Below, piece by piece: positions 46,670 to 57,499 of a stretch of DNA of 64,000 nt. The translations under genes and the position numbers were made by a program. The notes below the pieces were generated by a model. The model saw only the letters and a program-made list of their open reading frames with translations, was not told the origin of the DNA and did no database searches. Each line of letters opens with the position of its first letter. Positions within the stretch are counted from its first letter, which is position 1. The DNA lies in NCBI GenBank assembly GCA_016165875.1, contig JABBOT010000015.1:1891921-1955920 (forward strand), written 5' to 3'. Source of the DNA: Acanthopleura granulata (Eukaryota; Mollusca; Polyplacophora; Chitonida; Chitonidae).

Positions 46670-47173
46670 ATGTGCGGTACATATATTATTTCCACGGTCA
46701 TATTACGGCCATCATTAGAATGCTTCTGTGGATATTTCTCGTGCCCTTTAATTGGCGGCTCTTTGTCAGAAATATTTGTGTTTGGAGAGGATCAGAACTG
46801 GCACAAGAGTTTCAAGCACTACTGGCAGAAGTTATTGATGAGTAATCTTCATCGGATTCGATCTTTCTCATTAATCAAACGGTATATTGATGATTTGTTA
46901 GCTGTAAGCAACCCGTACATAACAAAGGCTGTAAAAGATATATATCCACATTTGCTGGATTTAATGGAAAGTACAGATTCTCCAGATGGTACATCTCATC
47001 TGGACAGGTATCTGTACAAAGACCACAATAGCATCCTGTCTCGCCGACTGGAAGACAGGATGGATAGTTTCGATTTTGATATTGTGAATTATGCCTACTT
47101 GGATAGCAATTTATCCCGCATCAGACAAAATCCTCTTCTTCTGATTGGACAGAAATGTCCACGTGACAGTTAG
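46670..47173 (+). pseudogene. Reverse-transcriptase-like fragment with YIDD box
   Basis: The 167-codon frame carries KRYIDDLLAV at residues 70-79, the palm catalytic motif of reverse transcriptases. IYPHLLDLMESTD and later SHLDRYLY, then DSFDFDIVNYAYLDSNLS at 132-149, resemble the region after the YIDD box in a retroelement-derived RT family I have seen in invertebrates but cannot name. Residues 1-55 do not look like RT fingers, and the frame ends soon after, so this is a fragment. It may come from a Penelope-like or other retroelement. The frame through this part is intact, unlike the two other retroelement pieces. Confidence 0.55.
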
Positions 47174-47389
47174 GTACAATAACTCTCTACCCAGAGTCTA
47201 TATATCACAAAGGAATGCTGAATGAACATTGCAGTAACGCCATGACCTCATAATTCCCAGATCACTGCTTAGCAATACAAAGCTCCTCGACGCGACGGGA
47301 AATTACTCTTGACGCTTCTTTTGTTTTTCAAGAAATAAATTTTCAGCGTAGTTTTCAGGGTCAATAAGCCTCAGGTTGGGCTGGCTGGA

Positions 47390-47470
47390 GCCTCGTCCAA
47401 TATAAGGCTTACAGACCCCATATAGTTTCGTATCCTTTCACTCAGCAACAACGTAACTAATAATACCAAA
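47390..47470 (+). repeat. Direct repeat D2, copy 2
   Basis: AAGGCTTACAGACCCCATAT, AGTTTCGTATCCTTTCACTC and AGCAACAACGTAACTAAT match copy 1 at 44.77 kb. It is directly followed by the dispersed repeat shared with 16.4-16.8 kb. Confidence 0.8.
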
Positions 47471-47479
47471 TTATCCTGC

Positions 47480-47770
47480 ATATTTTGTATGCATATCTCG
47501 CCTTGTAGCATTTGTGTGCAGTGTGATGATTTCAAGCAACGTCACAAGTTATTTCTGCAAGTTTCTTGAGTACGTCTCTGTTATTGGTAAATACGGACGG
47601 ACTGTTCGGAGTGTCTGCTTTATAATTGTGTCTAGTTCCGCTTAACCTAGGGGACGTGTGACGGGCACGTTGGAATATACAAACAACTGCAATTCAAGTG
47701 CAGCTGAGATGCACAGGTGATTATCGAAACCATATATATTAAAATAGTTCACGATTTGGATACCGATTTT
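47480..47770 (+). repeat. Dispersed repeat, related to 16.44-16.80 kb
   Basis: Shared blocks in order: GCATATCTCGCC, CGTCACAAGTTATT and a TGTTCGGAGTGTC block, ending with AAATAGTTCACGATT (compare AAATTGTCCACGATT at 16.79 kb). Confidence 0.5.
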
Positions 47771-47864
47771 ATTCAACCGCCTAGATCATTAATTACGTCT
47801 TTCCTTCGTCATTGAAAACTGCTGACTGTTTCTCTTTGCATGAATCAATCATAATTTTATATCT

Positions 47865-47990
47865 ATATATTTTATTAGTTCTTTACTGATTTGTGTTATT
47901 TGTCGTTTTTGGAAACTGGTGTTGCGATTATTGATCAGGAACATTTTGGTTGACGGCTGGTATACAAATGTCCGAGTCGAAAACCTGAGC
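47865..47990 (-). repeat. Dispersed repeat R3, copy 3 (reversed)
   Basis: On the plus strand it reads GTCGTTTTTGGAAACTGGTG, CATTTTGGTTGACGGCTGGT, ATACAAATGTCCGAGTCGAA. The reverse complement matches copies at 28.3 and 29.6 kb. It runs straight into block S. Confidence 0.7.
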
Positions 47991-48130
47991 TCAGATTGTA
48001 ATCCAAGTCATGACCTCAACTGGAAATCAGTTAAGGCAATTTGTCCCCAAACATCTGGAGTGACGATAGCGGGGTCAGGACCTATTCTGAGCGACACAGT
48101 GAATGACAGCAGAGGCACTTGATGAATTTC
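47985..48130 (-). repeat. Block S in reverse orientation
   Basis: Its reverse complement matches 50630-50760 and 59180-59290 of the tandem array (GAAATTCATCAAGTGCCTCT, CCGCTATCGTCACTCCAGAT, GGGGACAAATTGCC). The minus-strand frame reads PDPAIVTPDVWGQIALTDFQ here. This is the only reversed copy of an array block that I found. Confidence 0.65.
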
Positions 48131-48149
48131 AGAGCACGTCACATGCCGT

Positions 48150-48262
48150 ATAATTTGAATAGTTGAGTACAAATGGTTTGTGTTACGTGTCGTTTTTGGA
48201 AACGGGTCCGGATGAACCGGAATGTCCATTTTGGTTGACTGATGGTATACGAATGTTGGTTT
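48150..48262 (-). repeat. Dispersed repeat R3, copy 4 (reversed)
   Basis: TTTGTGTTACGTGTCGTTTT, TGGAAACGGGTCCGGATGAA and CATTTTGGTTGACTGATGGT with TATACGAATGTTGGTTTC parallel copy 3. The two reversed copies flank reversed block S. Confidence 0.7.
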
Positions 48263-48603
48263 CTAACTTATTAGAATTGTAAAAATCATTAACAATTAAT
48301 AAATCCATTCTTGTTTCTTTCTATTCTGTTCAAGCCAGTACAATTAATGTTAAATTTGATCGCTATTCTAAATATTTCATTTGGGTTCATTAATTAATTG
48401 AGGAACCCAATGCTTCATTAATCAGACCGTAGACCATTAAGACGACCTTGTGTTAAAAACCCCTTCGGCAAGGCACTTTTTATCATATGGTTGCACTAAG
48501 TAAATACTAAGTAAGTAACATAAAAGAAAGGGAATAAACAAACAACAATGTATTCACGACAAAGGTTATTCGACACACATTTTCAACTTATAAAAGCATG
48601 TGA

Positions 48604-48803
48604 TTTATTTATTTAGTTAGTTGATTGGTGTTTTACGCCGTACTCAAGAATACTCCACCCACGACCATCCGTAGGTTGCTGGCAGACCTTCCCACGTACG
48701 GCTGGAGAGGAAGCCAGCATGAGCTGGTCTTGACCTCACAGCGACCGCATTGGTGGGCGGCTGTGGGTCATGTGCTGTGAGAGCGAGCTAACCGACTAAA
48801 ACC
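48604..48803 (-). repeat. SINE family 1 with internal deletion
   Basis: The reversed tail, GATTGGTGTTTTACGCCGTA, then a direct jump from CAAGAATA to CCACGACCATCCG (the CATTATGGTGGG block is deleted), TTGCTGGCAGACCTTCCCAC and a diverged head ending ACCGACTAAAACC. No target duplication was seen. Confidence 0.85.
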
Positions 48804-49136
48804 ATCTGAACGACGAACTCAATGATTGTTGTACGTGTAGTCATTGATTTATTTTATTAATTGACTGATTACTGGGTAGACGGTCAATAGGGACGTAAAC
48901 CCCGACTTTATTGCCTTATATAAAAGCTTTGGAAGAAGATATGTTTTGTCATTTGTTAACAAATAAGATCAAGCGCTTCCCACGTGGCGCCCGTGGTGAC
49001 AAGCGGTTTCACACTGAATCCTGTACAGCAACATTTCCACCTTATACGTAACTTCTATTCTGGGGCGGCTGAGATGTAACAGCAAAGGCATCTTTCATCA
49101 CATCCTTGTCCCGCCTGAAACACGCCCAACAGCAGC

Positions 49137-52100
49137 GTATTTAATTCTACATATCTCATCAAACGATCTGATGTCCCAAAGCCACAAGATCTTCATTGAA
49201 AGGAGACAGCTCAGATAGATTTATGGATGAAGCTGTAGTGGTGCTTGTAGCTGTCATTTCGGGCTTGGTCAGAGTACCTGATACAGACCAGAAAATGGTC
49301 GTGTGTCGCCGAGGTAATGATGATCGAGAGCTCTGGTCTTTTTCTCATTTACTAAGCCAGGCCAATCGACGTGTTGTTGACCATTAAGTAGACAGGCCTT
49401 TGTCAAACAAACACTCTACCGGATACCCGCGATGTCGCTCTAAATTAACACGAATAGTTAATAAACTCGAGTGATGCAGGCCAGAAACGAAGTGCGAAAG
49501 CAGCAACAAAACATCAGTTAGCGATCCCCGCGCGGACCTTCAAATGGTTTGTCATCTGTAGTGATCATCAAAGCGAAGGTTTTGGGTTTTCTAACAACCT
49601 GAACTGAATCCTTCTTCTTGCCTCCAAGCAATTGGTGGTATCGCACTTAACGACTTCGCCACTTCCCGCTGCCCTTCTGTTGAGGGCGGTTAGACTTTAA
49701 ATAGTTTTTACAGTCAAAGCAGCGTAAAGCATTGTGACATACACACAGAACATGTATTATTCATGAGTTTCTGGAGAACGCCCACATTTTCTGTATCTAA
49801 TACAGACTAGAGGCAAGTAGAGCCGGAAGCTGGATGTGTGGGATTATTGTGTACCATTCCTGAATAGGGCTGACTTTAACAGGCGACCATATGAAAGGAT
49901 GGGCCTGAGGAAAAACTGTTCCTGGAAGACAAGAGATATTCCTATTCAAATAAACAGAGTATCTCTCTTATCACAATGTTTTTGTTTTATCTGTGGTGTT
50001 AAAGGAAGGAATGGTCAGCGCCATCGAACTGACGGTTGCAATTTGAGCACTACAACTTTCCCTTGAAATTAACAATAGCTCCCAGATTAACTTTTTTCCT
50101 GGAAATTCAGTGGCCTGACACTCATACTTACTTTGTTCTTGTCTCTAACGGAATACTCTCTTGAAAAACTACGCTTTGAAACAACCTGGAAAAAACTGGC
50201 TCTTAGCTTCTGATTAACCTCTTCAGTTGAATTATATGTAGGACTTTAGCAATACACAATGAAAAACTAGAAATCGCATGCCCTTATTGTCACTGACGTT
50301 CCTTATTTTTCTGTTCAATGCAGAATTTAAGTACAGTTTCAAGGACGTGTTTTCGGAGCATTTTGAAGAGAAGTTTTAACGATGTTCCTAACTTACATTG
50401 GGTTTCTCTTTGGCCAAAGAGTATGATAATGTTTTCCAAGGAATTGATAAAAAAAAGTATTAAGGTAAGCCGTGATGGGATAAATTTTACAAAACAAATT
50501 TCAAGACACCGTGTGTATTATATAAGAGCCACAACTTTTCTCCGGATTTTATCTATGCATACGGAAAACCGAATATCGCATTTGTAAATCACAGAAATGC
50601 AGCTTGGGAGCCCCACAAAATGCCCCCTGCGCATGGGCTCTGAAATTCCTCAAGTGCCTCTCTTGTCATTCACTGTGCGACCAGAACAAGCCCTGGCTCC
50701 GCTATCGTCAATCCAGGGGCTTTCGGACAAATTGCCTGAACTGATTTGGGATTGAGGACGTTAAGTGGTATGGATTGCAGTCTGAGGACATACCTATGTT
50801 CCTTATGACAACGAAAAAATAAACAATGATAATGTATTATCTCACAGTTTGGAGCGAATGACAATTGTCAGGACAGTTATATGCTTGAATTGCATGCTTG
50901 CTTTTTTGAATGACTGAATAATAATTATAGTCTGCGGTTATGGAGACGTCTGCAAAAACAATGTTTGCCAATGACATTGTAATCCATACATAAAAAGAGA
51001 GCCGAGTATTATTCCTGATGACATCTCTTGTCATCTCCATCCCCAAAGCTGACTTTTTGTGAAGCTGGTTGACAAACATTTGTCAAGCTTAATTATTATG
51101 GATCTCTGTAATATAATTAAGAGATAATGACTTTTGTGTCCACCTCGTTTCATTTTAGTAGAGTAAGTGTGGAAGATTTCAAATTTTAGAACAATGCGCT
51201 TGAAGTGACGATATTCAAATTTTTCTAGAGTAACCTTTTATATAAATTAATTACATATTTAATAAATAAACTCTGCAAATACTATCAGTTACGATAGGAC
51301 TCTAGTCGTTTATACATGTTTGTAAACAAGATAACCTCAAGAGAAGTCAGCTGTTGTGTTGCCGTTGCTGTTTCCAAGATCGACAAAATAACGTAAGCAT
51401 GTGCCTGGTCTGATGGACATGGCGACTGCTATGGCGACAAGAGTACCTTTGCGTGCACGGAACTGTTACGGAGATTTTGATTTGAAGCGTCTGTCTGTTT
51501 GTAAGGAAGCCAGAAATGAACGACCCATCTGAAGAGACGCGAGGAAAACACATTAGCATTTTCATCTAATTTAATTACGATAAATCATTGGGAAAAGAGA
51601 GCAATATCTTAAAAAAAGTACTACACGACAGAAATAACGACATTGTAATACGAGCTTCAAAAACTGATAAGCCATTTCCTTTAATAGAGGAACGGAGAAA
51701 AATCGATTACAAAACTGTAAAATGATCAAAAGAGAAATCAACAATCCCGCCTGCTTCCGGATATCATTTCTCAAAGATCTTAAGTTAGCGATGCGCCAAG
51801 ATGATCGTATTCTTCATCAGATGAATCTATATCCTATGGAACATGGTGTTACCAGTCGTAAAAGCAAAGTGAAATATTAGCTTACGCTATCAGTATGTAT
51901 CAGATTTACAAGCTGCCTTAACTGTATCTGATAAATGACTCTTGAGTGCCTTGGTACGAGATAGTTGCCAGGCCATCCGGTCCAGTGCATTAAGCAGGGT
52001 GAAGTCTTCCTGACCTAACTCAGTGTCATTTATGGTTTGTTTATTCTTTTGGCTGTTAATTGCCTGGTTTGCATGTTTACGGAATTAGGATGATATAAGC

Positions 52101-53520
52101 ACTATTTCGGTCAAAACAATCTTTAATTACCTGTTCGTTTTCAATGAATCCATGTTTTTAAATGAATTGGCTTTGTCGACCTGCGCAAGAATGAAAGAAA
52201 AAGTTTCACAAGGGTGGTGAGGTTTATCAAAGCAAGCCATTGCCACGTGTTCGACTCCAGCTCGTGCACGGGCCATACGTTTAGAGCTTAGACAGGTACT
52301 TTGCATTTTTTATTATTTTCCACAAATTCTCAGTAATGAGACGAGTAAGATAAAACAGAAGAAATTAAACACACCACATTTTCTGACACAAACACACTAC
52401 GAACATCGCAAAGCAATGTGCGAATGTGATCTGATGCCAATATAGTAAATTAAAACATAAAAGGTGTGGTATTATCTATTTATTTATTTGATTGGTGTTT
52501 TACTCCGTACTCAAGATCATTTCACTTATACGACGGCGGTTAGTGTTATGGTGGGAGGAAACCGGGCAGAGCCCGAAAGAAACCCACGACCATCCGCAAG
52601 TTGCTGGCAGACCTTCCCAAGTGCGGCAGGAGAGGACGCTAGCATGAGCTGAAATTGGAACTCACAGCGACCGCATTGGTGGGAGGCTGCGGGTCATTGC
52701 GGTAGCGCACTAACCGACTGAGCCACGATGGTATGGTATTAATAGACCAGTTGGTTTTGTGTAAACAGAAAACAACAGATGCCGAAAAAAATGCATTTTC
52801 CCTCCACTATCTTGTTGTGTTTAAACAAAATCGTCAATACAACTGCACCCTACACTTCGACACACGTAACAAGGCAAAGTCATATTTTTCTTTACTTACT
52901 TCTATTTGTTTACAGTCTCATCTCCAGCGCGATTTTATTTTTACTATTGTCACAGTTACTACAACGCTGTCTTTCGAGTCAGTACACGAGACGTAAAAGA
53001 AAAAATCGCTAGACAACCATACATATCTAAATATATGATTGTTGAGGTAAAAGGTACCTTAGTTAAGTGCAATATCACCTTTTAACATCAAGCATACCAT
53101 CATGTAGGAGAGATTCCTTGTTTATGGAGCAGTCTGCCAAACCAATGTTTTGTCAATGACATTACAATCCATCCATAAAAACAAATCCGAGCATTTTTAC
53201 TTGATTACATCTCTTGATATCTCAATCCCTAAAGTTGACTTTTTGTGAAGCTCGGTGACATATAATTGTCAAGCTTAATTGTTATGGATCTCTGTAATTC
53301 TCAAAACGGTCATATCCCCAGAGTGCACTAAAATTCGAGTGGTTACATTTTTGAAAAACAGGCCTGCGAATGTCAATAATTCAGAGGATTTAACTCGTTT
53401 ATTTAAAGTAACCCGCTTTTCACGGCAAATACTACAGCTGAATCAAACCCAGCCCAAGTCTTTGTATGAACATGATCTATGCTGGAAAATCAGTTACAAA
53501 ACACGACATTTTTAATTTTA
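49137..53520 (+). repeat. Tandem array, unit A
   Basis: First of three long units with the same order of blocks. P (49196-49600) starts ATGGATGAAGCTGTAGTGGT; Q (49830-50245) holds GTGTACCATTCC and AACTGTTCCTGGAAGAC; then come R near 50350, S (50630-50815), X (50920-51120), Y (51110-51300, GAGATAATGACTTTTGT), Z (51345-51585, AAGCATGTGCCTGGTCTGAT), W (51585-51800), V (51850-52085, GGTGAAGTCTTCCTGACCT) and a second X-type block (53110-53520). Frames in P, Z and W are similar between units at the protein level, but each is interrupted. A SINE sits inside at 52475-52730. The function is unknown. Confidence 0.75.
52475..52730 (-). repeat. SINE family 1, full length, inserted in unit A
   Basis: The reversed tail (TCTATTTATTTATTTGATTG), then GTGTTTTACTCCGTACTCAA, GTGTTATGGTGGGAGGAAAC, CGGGCAGAGCCCG, GTTGCTGGCAGACCTTCCCA and the head ending CCGACTGAGCCACGAT. 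GTGTGGTATTA (52464-52474) and GTATGGTATTA (52731-52741) flank it as a target duplication with one change. Units B and C lack it, so it entered after the array formed or after unit A diverged. Confidence 0.9.
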
Positions 53521-53856
53521 TAGCGCGAGCCATGTTAAGGATTAAATATACATCATCTATTTACTAAACAGAAAGCTAAAGAACTATCTCATTGTGTGAT
53601 TCACTGGAATCCAACGTTAATGACATCTGTGTCACAATCTTGTGTTAAACACCCTTAATGCTAAAAACAAAGGAGGTTTTCTTATTACGGTAAGAGGAAG
53701 AAGAAATTGGAAAAGGTGGTCGTGAAACGAATGACACCGTCTTCACCTTGACAATTTCTTTTCCCCTTTCTGCTTTCATCTTGCAACTAGATTTTGATCT
53801 TGAATGACTAAGATGATGGTAATTAATCACCCGTCAGACGCGAAACGCAACGGATA

Positions 53857-56800
53857 ACCGCGTGTTTAATTCAACATCCATGACCACCTGCAATTTCACA
53901 GTCAGAATGAGCGTTGACTGGATGAAGACGGCTCAGAACACAGATCTATGGATGAAGCTGTCGTGGTGCTTGGGATCTTCATCGCCGGCAGCTTGGGTTT
54001 TGTCACAATACCTGATAAGGACCGAGAAATGACCGTGTGTTGGCTGGGTAATGATGATCGAGATTCTAGATCTTTTTGTCAGTTAGTAAGCCAGGTCAAT
54101 CGATGTATTGTTGACCACTTAAGAGTTTTTTTCTTCAAATAAACTCTCCAGCGGATAGCCGCGATGTCGCTCTAAATAAACACAGCCTTTTAATAAGCCC
54201 AAGTGGTACATACCAGAGACGACGCACGCGCGCAGTAACAAAACATTTCAGAGCGTTCACCGGGATGACTGTCAAGTGATTCATCATCCGTACTGATCAT
54301 CAAAGCGAAGGCTTTTGGGTTCGTTAACGGCCTGGACTGAACAGCAGGCTATGACAGCGCTCTTTGCCATCTGGCCACTTTACACTCCCTTGTGTTGAGG
54401 GCTTTTGAAGGTTAAATACATTTTACAATCAAAGCAACGGAAAACATTCTCACATACATATAGAATATATACCATTCATGAGCTTCTGAAAAGAACGGAC
54501 ATTTCTTGTTTTCAAGTTCCTAGAAATCCCTGAAGAGTCGAAGCTCTTATTCTATACAGACTAGAAGGAAGCAGGGCTAGAGGTAGTATATGTGGAAGTA
54601 TTGTGTAACAGACCACCACATTAACGGATGCAGACGGGGGGACACTGTTCCTGGAAGACAACAGATGTTCCTTGTTAGTCAAACATAGTATCTCTGCTCT
54701 CACAATGTCATCTGCATTACCTGTGCTGTTGCCGAAAAACATGCCAGTGCCATCGAACTCACGATTACCATTTCAGTGCCCCAGCTTTCCTTTGAATTTG
54801 ACAACAACCCTCAGATTTACATCTTTCGAGAAAATAAATTGCTTGCCAGTCCTAAATTACTTTTTTCTTGTGTTTAACGGGATTCTGTTTTTAAAGACGA
54901 CGCTTTTGAACGACCTAGACAAAGGGGGCACTTATCTTCTGTCACAAAGAATAATCTGTTCTTGTGAATATGGGAATGACGGCATGAGGTGTTACAGTTC
55001 CAGAGGACCTGTCTACTCACGATTAGTTGATAAATTCTTTGTTAGAGTTATATATTACTTCAGCAATATACATTGAAGACCTTGACATTAGACGCCTCTG
55101 TTGTAACTTGTTGATGTTCTTTGTTTTCCTGTTAGTTGAAGAATTTAAATAAAGCATATATGGTGTGTTTGCACAGCATTTTATTTTTAACGATATTTTT
55201 AACTTCCATTGGAGCTCTAGTTGGCCAATAAGGCTGGTCAGTTTACCCCATAAATTGATGAAATAGGACTAAACCTACCACTTATGCGACAAATTTGACA
55301 CCAGAATTATAATACGTACTGTGTATTATATATTTGTAGAAACCGTAGCCTTTTTGCAATTTTTATCAATGCAGACGGAAAATTGCGTAATACATTTGGG
55401 ATTCCACAAATGCCAAACTGCGCCATTCTCCCCTCTCCAATAACATTTCACCTTATATCGAGCCCTTAATTCTTGTATACGCCTCATCTGCCCCCAGCTT
55501 TCGTTGACCAAGTAGTAATATTCAATTTTGGACTATAGCTGTGCAGTTCTCACTACTTTTGTTGGCTTCAATCGCAGCAATGCTTAAATTCTTCAAGCCT
55601 ATCAATTCGACTAGTCATTTATGTGCTTGTAGATTCCTGCTGTCTTATGTCAGAGCAGTCACATCACCCGGCAGCTGATGTGCACTGATATTGACTCCGC
55701 TATCGTCATTCCATGTGTGATTTTCAGTAGATGTCCGTAAGTGACACGGACTACAGTCTAAAAGCATACCTATGTTCCTTGTGAGGTTTCCAGATTCACC
55801 AATGACGAAGTCGCGGCTGAGCTTTAGGGCTATCAGGACAGTTTCATGCTTGAATTCCTTGTCCATTCCCTCGATTGACTGAATAATAAAGAGATAATGA
55901 CTTTTGTCTTGTCTTCGTCTCATTTTAGTAGAGTGAGTGTGGAAGATTTCAAATTCTAGAACAATGGACTTCAAGGCACAATATTCAATTTTTTATACAG
56001 TAACCTTTTAAACAAATGAATTGCACATTTTAATAATTAAGCGCTACAAATACTATCAGTTACAATAGGACTCTAATCGTTAATAGATGTAAACACGGGA
56101 ATGAAGCTTAAAGTCACGTCATAAGAAGTCAGTTGTTGTGTTCCCACGGCTGTTCCCATGATCGACAGGAAAACCTAAGCATGTGCCTGGTCTGATGACA
56201 ATGGCGACTACGATGGCGACAAGAGGGCCTTTGCGTGCAGGGAACTATTACCACGAGTTTGATTTGAAGCGTCTGTCGGTTTATAAGGAAGCCAGAGAGG
56301 AAGGGTTTATCTGAAGAGACGCGAGGCAAACACCTTAGCATTTTATCGAATTGAATTAAGATAAATAATTGGAAAAGGAGAGAGGAATCGCGGCCGAAGC
56401 AATGTCTGTAGAGAAATTACTACAGCTGACAAATAACCACACTGTAATACGAGCTTCAAAAACTGACAATCCGTTTCTTTTAAATGAAGGATGAAGAAAA
56501 ATCGATGACAAAACGGTAAAATGGTCAACAGATAAATCAAGAATCACGCCTAACTTCTGACAACATTTCAGCAAGAACTTAAGACATCGATATGCCAAGA
56601 TGATCGTACTCTTCATACTGTGAAATTATACCCTATGAGATAGCGGCCAGGCCATCAGGCCCCATGTACCGTGCAGGGAGTTAATTCCGTGTCATTTATG
56701 GTTTGTTTACTCATCTGTTTGTCTATTGCCTTGTTTATATGTTTAAGGGTTTAGGACTACTTTAGTCCAGCTTACAAAAGTCCATGTTTTAAAGAAACAA

Positions 56801-57255
56801 ACTCCGGTATTTCTACGAGGGTTCTACTTTAGTTTTTAGATTCCTGTGGGCTTTATATATTACATCACATGATACTATTACGGCTATTACTACCTTTGGT
56901 CGATGGTGGTGCAATCTGGAAGTTTCTCAATGACATTAAAATCCACGCTTGAAAGCAAATTTTGACATCTGAATCAACAAGGTTCGGTGACAAGCATTTG
57001 TCAAGGTTAGTTGCTATGGATTTGTGTAATTCTCCACATCACCATATGCCCAGAAAACAGCCAAATTTGAGTGGTTATATTATGGCCACTCGCTCAAAGA
57101 CGAAAAACAGGCCTTTGAATTTCCATAATGCAGAGGATTTAACTCGTGTATTTAAGTAGCCATCTGTTTTCATTAAATACTACAATAGAATCAAACCAAT
57201 ACAAAATCTTTTTAATCAAGCTGATCTTTACGGGAAAATCATTTATAAAACAATG
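53857..57255 (+). repeat. Tandem array, unit B
   Basis: Blocks P (53940-54330), Q (54590-55075), S (55680-55790), Y (55880-56060), Z (56125-56340), W (56345-56620), V (56640-56765) and X-type (56885-57255) follow the order of unit A. It is the shortest unit: P-to-P distance to unit C is about 3.4 kb against 4.7 kb from A to B. A 134-codon frame at 54672-55076 spans Q but has stops in the other units, so it is probably fortuitous. Confidence 0.75.
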
Positions 57256-57499
57256 CACTGTTATATTTTATGTTCAACCTTGCATACAGATTATATAATA
57301 ATTAAATCGAAAATCAACTAAATGCTTCATTGATTGATTGTTTGACTGGCTAATTGATTTATTTGTCAATGAATTCACAGAACCCAAAGTTATTCACATC
57401 GACATTACATGACACGGTTTAAGTAAAGCAATTTTTCTTCGTACGTTGACAAGAAAAAAAAATTGGAAAGGTGGAAATTAAACCAAGGACAGAGTGTTT

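Noticed and set aside
54672..55076. 134-codon frame in unit B of the tandem array
   Set aside because: The matching frames in units A and C are interrupted and the residues are not conserved in the pattern expected of protein, so I treat it as fortuitous.
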